Shown one piece after another: positions 1 through 8,762 of a stretch of 64,000 nucleotides of DNA. Origin of the DNA: Litoreibacter janthinus (GTDB lineage: Bacteria; Pseudomonadota; Alphaproteobacteria; Rhodobacterales; Rhodobacteraceae). The position numbers and the translations under genes are program-made. Every line of letters begins with the position of its first letter. Within the stretch, counting starts at the first letter, position 1. The stretch covers positions 2,115,751 to 2,179,750 of the forward strand of contig NZ_FOYO01000001.1 of assembly GCF_900111945.1 (NCBI RefSeq). Reading direction: 5' to 3'. The notes beneath the pieces are model-generated. The model made no database searches, was not told where the DNA came from, and was given only the letters and a program-made list of their open reading frames with translations.

Positions 1-322
1 AGATCAAGGCGACAGGCATATCTGTGGACCCGCCTGTGATCTGCAACAAGGCGTCCACGAAATCCTTGCGCCGCATGTCAAGCCTGCTGGCCCCTTCGCC
101 AGACCCCGTGAGTTCCCACTCTTCAGGCCGGCGGATGTCGATCAACAAAATCTCCCCCGCAGCGGCTTGCCGGTGTGCGGTGGGCGGGTCGATATGAGTG
201 GCAGCCGAGGCTTCAGTAATCGCCGAATAGAACAGGTTGCGCCCGCCGGCAGCATAAATCGCGCCACCCGCCAAAACAACTGCGCCGCCCGTCAGCAGCG
301 CGCGCCGCGAAAGACCAGCCAT
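1..322 (-). CDS. Rhodanese-like domain protein with Tat-like leader (C-terminus outside window)
   Basis: The first 107 codons are visible and the gene runs off the left edge. The start overlaps the SCO stop codon by one base (TGATG), so it is the last visible gene of a four-gene operon. The N-terminus carries SRRALL followed by a hydrophobic alanine/glycine stretch, which resembles a twin-arginine or Sec leader and membrane anchor. From about residue 60 the segment GEILLIDIRRPEEW is the usual beginning of a rhodanese fold (sulfurtransferase). The active-site cysteine loop lies beyond the edge and cannot be checked. It is probably a periplasmic or membrane-tethered single-domain rhodanese. The substrate is unknown. 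Confidence 0.72.
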   Translation of the reverse strand, partial: MAGLSRRALLTGGAVVLAGGAIYAAGGRNLFYSAITEASAATHIDPPTAHRQAAAGEILLIDIRRPEEWELTGSGEGASRLDMRRKDFVDALLQITGGSTDMPVALI

Positions 323-882
323 CAGCTTTGCCCTTGCGTATATTTCACCACGATCCCCGCCGCCGCTTCGGGCGTGACGACGGGCGGCACCAAGGTCAGC
401 AATTTGCCCTGCGCGTCGAGCAAATAAAGAAAGCTCCCATGGGCGTAGACGGGGCCGAACTCCGGGTCGAAAAACACTTCTTCGGTTTCGATCTGGAACG
501 CGTCATAGGCGACTTGCAATTGCTCCGGCGTGCCGGTCAGGCCGACAAATCCGGTATGGTGTTGGATCAGCGCAGGGCCAAGCGTGTCGACAGTGTCGCG
601 CGCCGGATCAACAGTGATCATGACCGGCGTCACTGTGATGCCTTGTTCAGCCACCGCGTCCGCCACCTGCGCCATCATCGGCAACGCGGCGGAGCATATC
701 TCGCGGCAATTGGCATAGCCGAAGAAAAGCAGTTGCGGATGTCCTGCCGGATCGATCTGCGTGCGCAAAGCGCCCGTTTGATCCGTCAGCTCGAACGCGC
801 CCCCTAGGTTGAACGGCAGGGGGGACTGATCCGCCAAGGCGGGAGCCGACAGCGCGAGCAGGGTGATCGCAAGTCTCTTCAC
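322..882 (-). CDS. SCO1/SenC/PrrC family copper chaperone
   Basis: 186 aa with a short signal peptide (hydrophobic to about residue 17, ending ALA). It shows the SCO copper site: Cys59 and Cys63 in the CxxxC segment NCREIC, and His148 in YAHGSFLYLLD. SCO proteins are thioredoxin-fold, usually membrane-tethered, and deliver copper to the CuA site of cytochrome c oxidase or act as thiol reductases. The start is GTG, overlapping the preceding stop as GTGA, and the stop overlaps the rhodanese start. The linkage to two cysteine-rich exported proteins and a rhodanese, with no oxidase gene nearby, leaves the physiological target open. Confidence 0.88.
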   Translation of the reverse strand: MKRLAITLLALSAPALADQSPLPFNLGGAFELTDQTGALRTQIDPAGHPQLLFFGYANCREICSAALPMMAQVADAVAEQGITVTPVMITVDPARDTVDTLGPALIQHHTGFVGLTGTPEQLQVAYDAFQIETEEVFFDPEFGPVYAHGSFLYLLDAQGKLLTLVPPVVTPEAAAGIVVKYTQGQS

Positions 883-1448
883 TCGAATAGTTCCTTGATC
901 AACTCCGCGTCTTTCTCCAGCCCCAAGCCGAAATGGCCGGTCTCTGCCAGATGCGCATTCACCCGTGGATCACGTCGGAACCAAGGCCCCTTGCCCTTGG
1001 CCTCGGGGTGTTTTGCATCCCAGGCTTTGGTCCACATGTTGGCTTTGGTCCATTCCTCGGTGCCAGCCTCGCGGATGGTTTGAACTTGAAAGATGTTCGT
1101 CGCTCCCGGAATGTCGGTGTCTTCAATCAACAGGCCGTCCACTTCAACCTGCTTGCCGCAGAAGGGTAGCAAATCTACCGAAGCGCCCTGAAATCCGCTT
1201 TGGGAATTCTTGTTGGGGAAAACCAGAACCCCATCAGCTGCGCGCAACAGGCCAATCTGGCGGGTGCCATTGCCGCAGTTTTCTGCGCAGTCGCCGGTGA
1301 TCTCACAGGTGATGTCGACCACTTTGGCTTCGAAGAAGGCGGGCGCTTCAGCATAAAGGTTCCAGCTTTTCGCGTTGGACCCTTCGGAGAAGTCAGCGGC
1401 GGCGGCGGGGGTGGCGGCAAGGAGTGCCAGAGCAAAAAACCGTTTCAT
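879..1448 (-). CDS. Exported cysteine-containing protein of unknown function
   Basis: 189 aa. The start MKRFFALALLAATPAAAA gives a clean signal peptide; the frame is open further upstream but that extension is not convincing. Cysteines sit at residues 48, 54, 58 and 97. The first three lie after a VVDITC strand, a pattern repeated in the gene upstream (VDITC, CAENC, GLLRAADGVLVF here; IIDTWC, CALWC, GLLGEDGEVYMV there), so the two look like distant paralogues of one small beta-barrel-like fold. It lies 10 bp after the upstream gene and overlaps the SCO gene by 4 bp, so co-translation is likely. I do not recognise a named family. A periplasmic metal or thiol role is inference from context. Confidence 0.75.
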   Translation of the reverse strand: MKRFFALALLAATPAAAADFSEGSNAKSWNLYAEAPAFFEAKVVDITCEITGDCAENCGNGTRQIGLLRAADGVLVFPNKNSQSGFQGASVDLLPFCGKQVEVDGLLIEDTDIPGATNIFQVQTIREAGTEEWTKANMWTKAWDAKHPEAKGKGPWFRRDPRVNAHLAETGHFGLGLEKDAELIKELFE

Positions 1449-1458
1449 CACGCGGCCC

Positions 1459-1917
1459 TCATTTCTTGGGATCAGGAATAGCGAAGCCCGGCACGACGCC
1501 GTAGTCTTCGTGGTTCTGGTTGGTGATGCCGTGATCGGTGACCACGTTCTCAACGACCAGATAGTTCAGTCCGTCTCGCTTGTAGAGCATCCCGTCAGCG
1601 GTAATCTCGTGTGACGCGAGATTCAGGTTGGTGTCGCCCGACGCGTTCTGGTCATCGCCGTTGATCTTGAGGACCATGTACACCTCGCCGTCTTCGCCCA
1701 ATAGCCCGACAGGGATGCCCCCGGCAGAGCACCATAGCGCGCAAGTGTGATGCGCCGATCCGACCACCGCGTCTGGACCTCCCATAACGCCAGAGAAGTA
1801 GCACCATGTGTCAATGATCTCGCCGGTGATCTGAATGCGTTCGCCTTCCGCCGCGCTGGCTGGCGCTGCAAGGCCTATGGCGAGCAGGGGCGCTGCCAAG
1901 ATTGGGGTGAGCTTCAT
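1459..1917 (-). CDS. Exported Cys/His-rich protein of unknown function, first gene of SCO operon
   Basis: 152 aa with a signal peptide cleaved near ASAAEG (residue 23). The mature part has Cys39, a His56-His57-x-Cys59-x3-Cys63 cluster (AHHTCALWC), and then beta-strand-like segments. The Cys/His cluster could bind copper or heme, or form a disulfide, but this is not established. A strong ribosome binding site (GGAGGACGG) precedes the ATG. As the first gene after a promoter-sized gap it probably leads the operon that continues with the related cysteine protein, SCO and rhodanese. No family name is offered. Confidence 0.75.
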   Translation of the reverse strand: MKLTPILAAPLLAIGLAAPASAAEGERIQITGEIIDTWCYFSGVMGGPDAVVGSAHHTCALWCSAGGIPVGLLGEDGEVYMVLKINGDDQNASGDTNLNLASHEITADGMLYKRDGLNYLVVENVVTDHGITNQNHEDYGVVPGFAIPDPKK

Positions 1918-2002
1918 CGATACCGTCCTCCGCTGATTCTTGACCCTAGGGTAGCAAGAACTGAAGAAAAGTGTCGTTCACGTCTTGGTCAGACGGGTGC
2001 GA

Positions 2003-2557
2003 TCAGGTTAGCGCCGCGCTAAGAAGATCGGTCAGGGCCGGCACTGTGTCTGTCACGGTGACGAAATCCAGCAGCGATTGATCCGCGAATCCTTGCGCCA
2101 CCACATGGCTGTTCAGCGTCACCAGCGGGTCCCAATAGCCATTGGTATTGAGCAGGTAGATCGGCTTGTCATGCAGTCCCAACTGGCGCCATGTCAGCAC
2201 CTCGAAGAACTCATCAAGCGAGCCTGCGCCGCCCGGTAAAACCACGATAGCGTCGGAATTCATATACATGACCTTTTTGCGCTCATGCATCGTTTCAGTG
2301 ATGATGAACGTATTTAAGTCACGCTTTCCGACTTCGCGCTGGAACAGATGGGTCGGGATCACTCCGAAGGTCTCTCCGCCCGCCGCTTGCGACGCTTGGG
2401 CCACGGCCCCCATCAAGCCCACATCGCCCGCGCCGTAAACCAACCGCCAATGGTGATCCGCCAACGCCTGTCCAAGGTCGAGCGCAGCCTGCTTGTATGC
2501 CGGATCCGCCCCGAAGCGGGAGCCGCAGTAGACGCAAACAGATTTCAGCTGAGACAT
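2003..2557 (-). CDS. LOG family protein (cytokinin riboside 5'-monophosphate phosphoribohydrolase-like, TIGR00730 type)
   Basis: 184 aa from MSQLKSVCVYCGS. The frame continues upstream but that part is low-complexity and overlaps the LysM gene on the other strand, so the internal ATG is preferred. The LOG signature is visible: an N-terminal Rossmann-like CVYCGSRFG, the GAGDVGLMG loop, and the nucleotide site PGGAGSLDEFFEVLTW with its catalytic Arg/Glu environment. LOG enzymes cleave nucleoside monophosphates to base and ribose 5-phosphate. Such proteins were formerly annotated as lysine decarboxylases. Length matches the family. It is divergent from the LysM gene, sharing about 105 bp of upstream DNA. 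Confidence 0.88.
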   Translation of the reverse strand: MSQLKSVCVYCGSRFGADPAYKQAALDLGQALADHHWRLVYGAGDVGLMGAVAQASQAAGGETFGVIPTHLFQREVGKRDLNTFIITETMHERKKVMYMNSDAIVVLPGGAGSLDEFFEVLTWRQLGLHDKPIYLLNTNGYWDPLVTLNSHVVAQGFADQSLLDFVTVTDTVPALTDLLSAALT

Positions 2558-2662
2558 GAGGGATGCTCCTGACAAATAAGTGGCTTTGCCTTGTTCTATT
2601 GGGGCTGCTACGCTGCCACAACGCCTTTCTGGGAAGGGCTGGGGGAGAAGGAAGACGCGCAT

Positions 2663-4039
2663 ATGGCCATCTGGTCGAGACTGGGATTGAGCGGGCAGGC
2701 GGCAGGGGCAGGGGCTGCTGTTGTCGTGCTTATCATTGGCGGTATATATTTGGTGACCCAACGCCGCGACCCGCCGCCGCCGGAGCCATCGCCGCCCTCT
2801 GCACAAGAGGCGGCCGCCGCAGAAATCGTTGATGCCGTCCGCTCCGAACCCGAAGCCGCTCAGGAGGAGATCGTCGCTGAACCTGCGGCACCAGAACCAG
2901 AACCAGAACCAGAGGCGAAGGTTGAGGTCGAAGCCGCGACCGCACGACAAGCTGCGCCTGAACCAGAGCCTGCGGAAGAGCCGGCGACGGTAGCAGAGGC
3001 TGACCCGCCAGAAGCAGCTACAATCGAACCCCCAACACCCCCCTCATTTGACGTGGTGCAGGTCGCCCCTGACGGCGGCGGCGTCATCGCGGGCTCTGCA
3101 ACGCCAGGAAGCGATGTTGTGTTTCTGCTCGATGGTGCAGAGGTCGCGCGCGGCAAAGCCGATGGCGCTGGCAAGTTTGGCGTTTTGCTGGATTTCCCCG
3201 CCTCGGACACACCGCGCGCTTTGTCTATTGTGACCGAACTGGCCGATGGCAGAAAAGTCACCTCCGAGGGCACGATCCTGATCTCGCCGGTTCGGACGGC
3301 GTCTGCGGAACCCGCGCCCGAAATCGCACCGCAACCCGAGACCGCGCCTGAGGTCGAAGTTGCTGAGAACACCGAAACAGATGGAGAGGGGCCCCGTCAG
3401 TCAGATACCCCCGAGCCTCCTCAATCGGCGCAAAATGACGTGCCCGATGATACCCCCGCGCCGCAGGCCCAGCAGCCCGCACCGCAGGATACGCCCGCCG
3501 TCGTTCTTGCCGACAACACAGGCGTAACGGTGCTTCAGCCCGCGCCGCAACCGGCCAGCCCAAAGGCGCAGGCGGATGCGCCGGTGACAGCCAACGTGGT
3601 GATCGACACCATCTCCTATGACGCCGAAGGCGAAGTGGCCTTGGCAGGGCGCGGGGCCTCACAAGGTTTCGTGCGCGTCTACCTGAACGACAAACCCGTC
3701 AAGACAACGCGCATTGCCGAGAACGGCGCTTGGCAGGCCCCGCTGCCTGATATCGACGCAGGTGTCTACCGTTTGCGGGTGGACGAGGTCGACGAGAGCG
3801 GCATTGTGACCAGCCGCGTGGAAACCCCGTTCCAGCGCGAGGCACCCGAGGTTGCCACCGCAACACCGCAGACGGCCACTGCCGTGACGGTCCAGCCGGG
3901 CTTCACGCTATGGGCCATCGCCCGTGACCGGTTCGGAGCAGGGGAGCAATATGTCCGCGTCTATGAGGCAAACCGCGACCTGATCCGCGATCCCGATCTG
4001 ATCTATCCCGGTCAGGTGTTTGCCTTACCCGAAGGGTAG
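2663..4039 (+). CDS. Membrane-anchored, Pro/Glu-rich LysM domain protein
   Basis: 458 aa from MAIWSRLGLSG, preceded by GGGGGAGAAGGAAG. One N-terminal membrane segment (about residues 12-32) is followed by a very acidic, proline-rich linker (about 35-130). Two Ig-like beta modules with glycine-rich turns follow (about 130-215 and 305-385), separated by a second disordered Pro/Gln/Glu stretch. A single C-terminal LysM (about 405-458, FTLWAIARDRFG to YPGQVFALPEG) should bind peptidoglycan. The layout suggests an inner-membrane anchored protein reaching across the periplasm. The linker composition explains the large antisense open frames in this region. Roseobacter genomes commonly carry one such protein; its exact role is not known to me. 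Confidence 0.85.
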   Translation: MAIWSRLGLSGQAAGAGAAVVVLIIGGIYLVTQRRDPPPPEPSPPSAQEAAAAEIVDAVRSEPEAAQEEIVAEPAAPEPEPEPEAKVEVEAATARQAAPEPEPAEEPATVAEADPPEAATIEPPTPPSFDVVQVAPDGGGVIAGSATPGSDVVFLLDGAEVARGKADGAGKFGVLLDFPASDTPRALSIVTELADGRKVTSEGTILISPVRTASAEPAPEIAPQPETAPEVEVAENTETDGEGPRQSDTPEPPQSAQNDVPDDTPAPQAQQPAPQDTPAVVLADNTGVTVLQPAPQPASPKAQADAPVTANVVIDTISYDAEGEVALAGRGASQGFVRVYLNDKPVKTTRIAENGAWQAPLPDIDAGVYRLRVDEVDESGIVTSRVETPFQREAPEVATATPQTATAVTVQPGFTLWAIARDRFGAGEQYVRVYEANRDLIRDPDLIYPGQVFALPEG

Positions 4040-4127
4040 GGCAGCAGGCTTTACCTCCAAACGCTATTTCAGAAAGCGTGCACCTTTGACCGGTTCAGGC
4101 GGTCCTCAAACCTTGTGCGTTAAAAAT

Positions 4128-4147
4128 TCTGGACAGGTCTGTCCAGA
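4128..4147. promoter_or_regulatory. Perfect 8-bp inverted repeat, candidate TetR operator
   Basis: The arms TCTGGACA and TGTCCAGA are separated by GGTC, 45 bp upstream of the ATG of the FAD/GcvT dehydrogenase. Size and symmetry fit an operator for a dimeric TetR-type repressor, and the third gene of the operon it precedes encodes one. That link is inference; no -10/-35 pair was convincingly placed. Confidence 0.5.
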
Positions 4148-4191
4148 TGCGTGCAGGGTCACGGTAGGTCTGTCTGCAAAAGGGTCTTTCC

Positions 4192-6594
4192 ATGAAAACG
4201 CATTATCGGGCTGTCGTAATCGGTGGCGGCGTCGTCGGGACATCTGTCCTTTATCATCTGGCTAAATTCGGCTGGAAGGACGTGCTGCTGATTGAACGGT
4301 CGGTTCTGACCGCAGGGTCCAGCTGGCACGCCGCTGGCGGCATCCATGCCCTGAACGCAGACCCCAATATTGCCGCGTTGCAGGCCTACACGATTGATCT
4401 GTTGCCCGAGATAGAAAGGGAATCCGGCCAATCCATCGGCCTGCATATGACCGGCGGCATGACCCTTGCGGGAACGCCGGATCGTTGGGAGTGGTTGCAA
4501 TCAGCCTACCGCACCTTCCAGTCTATTGGCATCGACGACTGCCGCCTGATTACTCCCGAGGAAGCTGGCGACCTGTGCCCGATCATGTCCACCGAGGGCA
4601 TTCTGGGCGGCATGTGGGCGGATCGCGAGGGGTATGTTGACACAACGGGCACCGTCCATGCCTATGCAGGGGCGGCCAAGAAACACGGCGCAGAGATTGT
4701 CGAGAATAACCGCGTGCTGGCGCTCAACCAAACGGCCAATGGCTGGGAGGTCGTGACCGAAAAAGGCACGATTCAGACAGAGCACGTGATCAACGCCGCA
4801 GGACTTTGGGCCAAGCAGGTCGGGCGCATGGCCGGGATCGAACTGCCGGTATCCCCGCTCAACCACCATTACCTGATTTCGGACACGATCCCAGAGCTGG
4901 AGAAACTCGATTTCGAAGTCCCGATGACCGTGGACCTCGAAGGGTTCACCTATATGCGGCAGGACCAGAAGGGGATTTTGCTGGGCATCTACGAGGTCGA
5001 TCATGAACACTGGATGGTTGACGGCGCACCGTGGGACTACGGGTTCGAGCTGCAAAAAGAAGACACGGACCGCATTGAAAAAGAACTGATCCTGGGCTTC
5101 GAACGCTATCCCGCCTTGCAGGAGGTCGGTGTGAAGACATGGGTGAACGGGGCATTCACCTTCTCGCCTGATGGCAACCCGCTTGTCGGGCCTGTGCAAG
5201 GCAAGCCTGGGTATTGGTGCGCCTGCGCTGTGATGGCAGGGTTCTTGCAAGGTGGAGGCGTTGGCAAATCGCTGGCGGAATGGATGATCCACGGAGAGCC
5301 TGAAGCCGATGTCTTTGGAATGGATGTCTCCCGCTATGGCGACTTCGCGCAGAACAAGCGGTTCATCAAGGAAACCACGGGCCAGTTCTACTCGCGCCGT
5401 TTCATTATGACTTATCCAAACGAGCAACTGCCAGCGGGGCGTCCTTTGAAAATGGCACCTGCCTATACCGACATGACTGCAGCAGGCTGCCGTTGGGGCG
5501 CGTCTTACGGGTTGGAAGTTCCGCTCTATTTCGCACCTGACGGGTTCGAAGAAGCACCGTCTCTGCGGCGCTCTAATGCGTTCGACATCGTGGCCGAGGA
5601 ATGCAGGGCCGTGCGTGAGAATGTCGGGCTTTTGGATATCTCCGGCTTCTCTAGGTTTGAGGTGACGGGGGGCGGTGCCGAGGCTTGGCTGAACCATGTC
5701 ATGGCCTCCAAGTTGCCGACGGCCGGACGCGCACGTCTTGCGCCGATGCTGTCGGCAGAAGGCAAACTCAAAGGGGATCTGACCGTCTTCAACTGGGGCG
5801 ACGGCACATGGTGGGTCATGGGGTCCTACTACCTGCGCGACTGGCACAAGCGTTGGTTCGCAGATCATATGATGGAGGATATGGAGGTCCGCGATGTGTC
5901 TGACGCAATCGTCGGCTTTTCCTTGTCAGGCCCGAACAGCACCAAGGTTCTGGAACGCGTCACCGATGGCCCTGTAAGCCTACCCTTCATGGGGTGCGGG
6001 ACGATGGATGTCGGTCTGTTGCGGGCCAAAGTGGGCCGCTTATCGGTGACCGGAGAACTTGGCTACGAAATCCATTGCCACGCGGCGGAGCATATCGGGT
6101 TGCGCAAGCTGTTGCTGGAAGCAGGCGCGGATTTGGGGGTGAAGGAGGTCGGCTTTAACGCGCTCCTATCCTTACGGTTGGAAAAGAGCTTCGGCATCTG
6201 GAACGCGGAGTTCACCCAAGGCTACACGCCCGCCGAGACTGGTATGGACCGCTGGATTGATTGGACCAAGGACGCTTTTGTCGGTCGCGAAGCCGCCGTG
6301 AAGGAGCGGGATGGAAACGGCCCGCAACGCCGACTTGTCACGCTAGACGTCGCCGCTGACGGGGCAGATGCCAGCGGTTACGAGCCGGTTTGGAGCGGTG
6401 ACACCCGCGTCGGGTTCGTGACATCGGGCGGCTACGGCCACACGATGGGCAAATCTTACGCCATGGCGCTGGTGGATGCAGAACTGGCGGAGGAGGGGAC
6501 CGATCTGTCTGTCCATATCGTCGGTGTCGAACGCGCAGCAAAGGTCATCGCGCCTTCGCCCTATGATCCCGCAGGCAAAGCGATGCGGACCTAA
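4192..6594 (+). CDS. FAD-dependent dimethylglycine/sarcosine dehydrogenase-like protein with GcvT folate domain
   Basis: 800 aa. The N-terminal half is a DAO-type flavin oxidoreductase with the dinucleotide motif VVIGGGVVGTS at about residues 8-18, and the SSWHAAG segment (about 43-49) whose His is the covalent FAD attachment site in dimethylglycine and sarcosine dehydrogenases. The C-terminal half (from about 430) is GcvT-like, the aminomethyl/folate domain that captures the released formaldehyde unit on tetrahydrofolate. Length and order match the DMGDH family. The ATG follows AAGGG. The stop overlaps the next start (TAATG), implying coupling to the MttB-family gene. The likely role is oxidative demethylation of an N-methylated glycine or related amine; the substrate is not determinable here. 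Confidence 0.9.
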   Translation: MKTHYRAVVIGGGVVGTSVLYHLAKFGWKDVLLIERSVLTAGSSWHAAGGIHALNADPNIAALQAYTIDLLPEIERESGQSIGLHMTGGMTLAGTPDRWEWLQSAYRTFQSIGIDDCRLITPEEAGDLCPIMSTEGILGGMWADREGYVDTTGTVHAYAGAAKKHGAEIVENNRVLALNQTANGWEVVTEKGTIQTEHVINAAGLWAKQVGRMAGIELPVSPLNHHYLISDTIPELEKLDFEVPMTVDLEGFTYMRQDQKGILLGIYEVDHEHWMVDGAPWDYGFELQKEDTDRIEKELILGFERYPALQEVGVKTWVNGAFTFSPDGNPLVGPVQGKPGYWCACAVMAGFLQGGGVGKSLAEWMIHGEPEADVFGMDVSRYGDFAQNKRFIKETTGQFYSRRFIMTYPNEQLPAGRPLKMAPAYTDMTAAGCRWGASYGLEVPLYFAPDGFEEAPSLRRSNAFDIVAEECRAVRENVGLLDISGFSRFEVTGGGAEAWLNHVMASKLPTAGRARLAPMLSAEGKLKGDLTVFNWGDGTWWVMGSYYLRDWHKRWFADHMMEDMEVRDVSDAIVGFSLSGPNSTKVLERVTDGPVSLPFMGCGTMDVGLLRAKVGRLSVTGELGYEIHCHAAEHIGLRKLLLEAGADLGVKEVGFNALLSLRLEKSFGIWNAEFTQGYTPAETGMDRWIDWTKDAFVGREAAVKERDGNGPQRRLVTLDVAADGADASGYEPVWSGDTRVGFVTSGGYGHTMGKSYAMALVDAELAEEGTDLSVHIVGVERAAKVIAPSPYDPAGKAMRT

Positions 6595-8099
6595 TGGCCC
6601 GCCGCAGCCGCGACAAAGCTCCAGTGGTTCGAGATGTAAATTACCGCCAGTTGCGCAATCCGTTTCCGGTTATGGAGGTGTTCTCGGCCGACGAGATCGC
6701 CTCCATGCATGAAACGGCGCTGCGGACCCTGGAAGAATTGGGGATGAAAATCCTGCTGCCAGAGGCGCGACACATGTTCGCCAAAGGCGGCGCCCGCGTA
6801 GATCGGGAGATGGTTTATATCGGCCGTGACATGGTGGAAGCGGCGTTGGCGTCCGCGCCCAAATCCATCGAATGTCGCGCAGGAGCGGCCCATCGCGATA
6901 TGGTACTGGAACTTGGCGCGCTTACCTTTCAGCCCGGCGCAGGAGCGCCCCACGCGACGGACCTCAAGCGCGGCAGGCGCCCCGGGTCCGCGCGCGACTA
7001 CGAAGAACTGGTGCGCCTGACGCAGCATTTTGACGTGTTCCAGATGGTCGCCCCGCTGATCGAGCCGCAAGACGTGCCGACCCATCTGCGTCACTATTTC
7101 ATGACCCAAACGCAGCTGGTGCATTCGGACAAATTCCCCTTCATCTTTTCGCGCGGAACGCCGCAGGTGATGGAAAGCTTCGAGATGCTATCGGAATTTC
7201 GCGGTGTCTCCGCAGCCGAGTTCGAGGCCACACCTCACGCCTATACGATCATCAACACCAACAGTCCGCGCACGCTGGATGTTCCAATGGCGCAAGGTTT
7301 GATCGACTTTGCCAAGCACGGGCAATTGTCGATTGTCACGCCATTTACGCTTATGGGCGCGATGGCCCCGATCACGGTGGCGGGCGCAATCACGCTGAGC
7401 CATTCGGAAGTGCTCGCCGCGTTGACCCTGACGCAATTGGTCAAGCCCGGTGCACCGGTGTGCTACGGGACGTTTACCAGCAACGTGGACATGAAATCGG
7501 GCGCACCGGCTTTCGGCACCCCCGCGCATTTCCAAGCCTCTTTGGCGGCGGGGCAATTGGCGCGGTTTACCGGCTTGCCTTGGCGCAGCGCCGCTGGCTC
7601 CGCGTCAAACTCGAATGATGTGCAGGCCGCGAATGAAAACCAGATGGGCCTGTGGGGCTGCCTGATGGCCGGGGCGACAGTGATCATTCACTCCGCCGGC
7701 TGGCTGGAAGGCGGGTTGAGTGTGTCATATGAGAAGCTGATCACTGACGTCGAGGTGCTCAACATGATCGCGGAACTCTGCGGCGGCGCGAAAGCTGGAC
7801 CAGACGAAATCGGGTTTGCGGCGTTGCAGGAAGTTGACCCAAGTGGGCATTTTTTCGCAACGACCCAGACGATGGGGCGCTACAACACGGAGTTCTATGA
7901 GCCGATCGTGCATGATTACGCAAATTTCGGCACGTGGACGGAACGTGGCGCCCAAGGTGCCAATGAGCGGGCGACCGGCGTCTGGGAACGGATCCTGGCG
8001 GAAGGGACGGGGCCAGACGTAGACGCAGAGAAGCTGGCGCATTTGCAGGCCTATATCGCAAAGCGCACGGAGGCGGGCGGCGCCCCGCCCGAGAGTTAG
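6594..8099 (+). CDS. MttB-family (trimethylamine/quaternary amine) corrinoid-dependent methyltransferase, non-pyrrolysine
   Basis: 501 aa with the MttB N-terminal pattern (FSADEIASMHETALRTLEELG) and TIM-barrel core. The reading frame has no internal amber codon, so it belongs to the non-pyrrolysine branch, members of which include the glycine betaine:corrinoid methyltransferase MtgB. It is coupled to the demethylating dehydrogenase upstream and abuts the TetR gene (TAGATG), forming one transcription unit. A B12-binding corrinoid protein, the expected partner, is not present in the window. A reasonable inference is that it removes the first methyl from a quaternary amine and the upstream enzyme continues the demethylation. 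Confidence 0.85.
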   Translation: MARRSRDKAPVVRDVNYRQLRNPFPVMEVFSADEIASMHETALRTLEELGMKILLPEARHMFAKGGARVDREMVYIGRDMVEAALASAPKSIECRAGAAHRDMVLELGALTFQPGAGAPHATDLKRGRRPGSARDYEELVRLTQHFDVFQMVAPLIEPQDVPTHLRHYFMTQTQLVHSDKFPFIFSRGTPQVMESFEMLSEFRGVSAAEFEATPHAYTIINTNSPRTLDVPMAQGLIDFAKHGQLSIVTPFTLMGAMAPITVAGAITLSHSEVLAALTLTQLVKPGAPVCYGTFTSNVDMKSGAPAFGTPAHFQASLAAGQLARFTGLPWRSAAGSASNSNDVQAANENQMGLWGCLMAGATVIIHSAGWLEGGLSVSYEKLITDVEVLNMIAELCGGAKAGPDEIGFAALQEVDPSGHFFATTQTMGRYNTEFYEPIVHDYANFGTWTERGAQGANERATGVWERILAEGTGPDVDAEKLAHLQAYIAKRTEAGGAPPES

Positions 8100-8720
8100 A
8101 TGGCAGACGGGCATATCAAGGTCACCCGCGATGACTGGCTTCGCGCAGCACGCGCTGCGCTGATCCGCGACGGGGTCGACACGGTAAAGGTTCTGGCGCT
8201 GGCGGCTGAGTTGGACGTGTCACGCTCCAGCTTCTACTGGTATTTCAAGAACCGCGATGAGCTTCTGGCCGCGCTGCTGGACCACTGGGAGGAGCGGAAC
8301 ACGCGCTCGATAGTCCGCCAGTGTGCGTTGGACACCAGCTGTATTAACGAGGCCGCGTGCAACTTTTTCCGCTGCTTCATTGATCCCGCGCTGTTCAATC
8401 GCGGCCTCGATTTCGCGGTGCGCGCGTGGGCGCGGCAGGACCCAAGAGTGCGTACCCGTATCGATGCCGCCGACGCGGCCCGCTTGGAGGCCTTGGAAGC
8501 GATGTTCATGCGCCATGGCTATGACGGAGCAGAGGCCGACTGGCGCGCGCGGATCATCTACTTCATGCAACTCGGCTATCACGCGTTGGAGGTTCAGGAA
8601 ACGATGCAGGTCCGCATGGCGCGCCTGCCGGGCTATCTGGAAGGGTTTACCGGACAGTTTCCGGAGCAGGCGGTCATAGACGACTTTACCACCTTTGCGA
8701 ACAAGATCGGCGGCACCTAG
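8100..8720 (+). CDS. TetR/AcrR family transcriptional regulator
   Basis: 206 aa. The N-terminal helix-turn-helix (about residues 10-60) has the family pattern of WLRAARAALIRDG, then VSRSSFYWYFKNRDELLAALLDHW. The C-terminal ligand domain is unassigned. The ATG follows immediately after the stop of the methyltransferase gene, so it is expressed with the operon it probably controls, an arrangement typical of autoregulated catabolic operons. The candidate operator is the 20-bp palindrome in front of the first gene. The effector could be the methylated amine or a product; this is inference. Confidence 0.9.
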   Translation: MADGHIKVTRDDWLRAARAALIRDGVDTVKVLALAAELDVSRSSFYWYFKNRDELLAALLDHWEERNTRSIVRQCALDTSCINEAACNFFRCFIDPALFNRGLDFAVRAWARQDPRVRTRIDAADAARLEALEAMFMRHGYDGAEADWRARIIYFMQLGYHALEVQETMQVRMARLPGYLEGFTGQFPEQAVIDDFTTFANKIGGT

Positions 8721-8762
8721 ATCAGCCCCTGTCCTGAGCCGAACCAAGCATGGTCTAATTGG

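Noticed and set aside
4501..5868. A 455-codon open frame antisense to the FAD/GcvT dehydrogenase gene
   Set aside because: It lies fully inside a recognisable gene on the other strand, has no family pattern, and is a by-product of GC-rich codon use. Many shorter antisense frames in the window were dismissed for the same reason.
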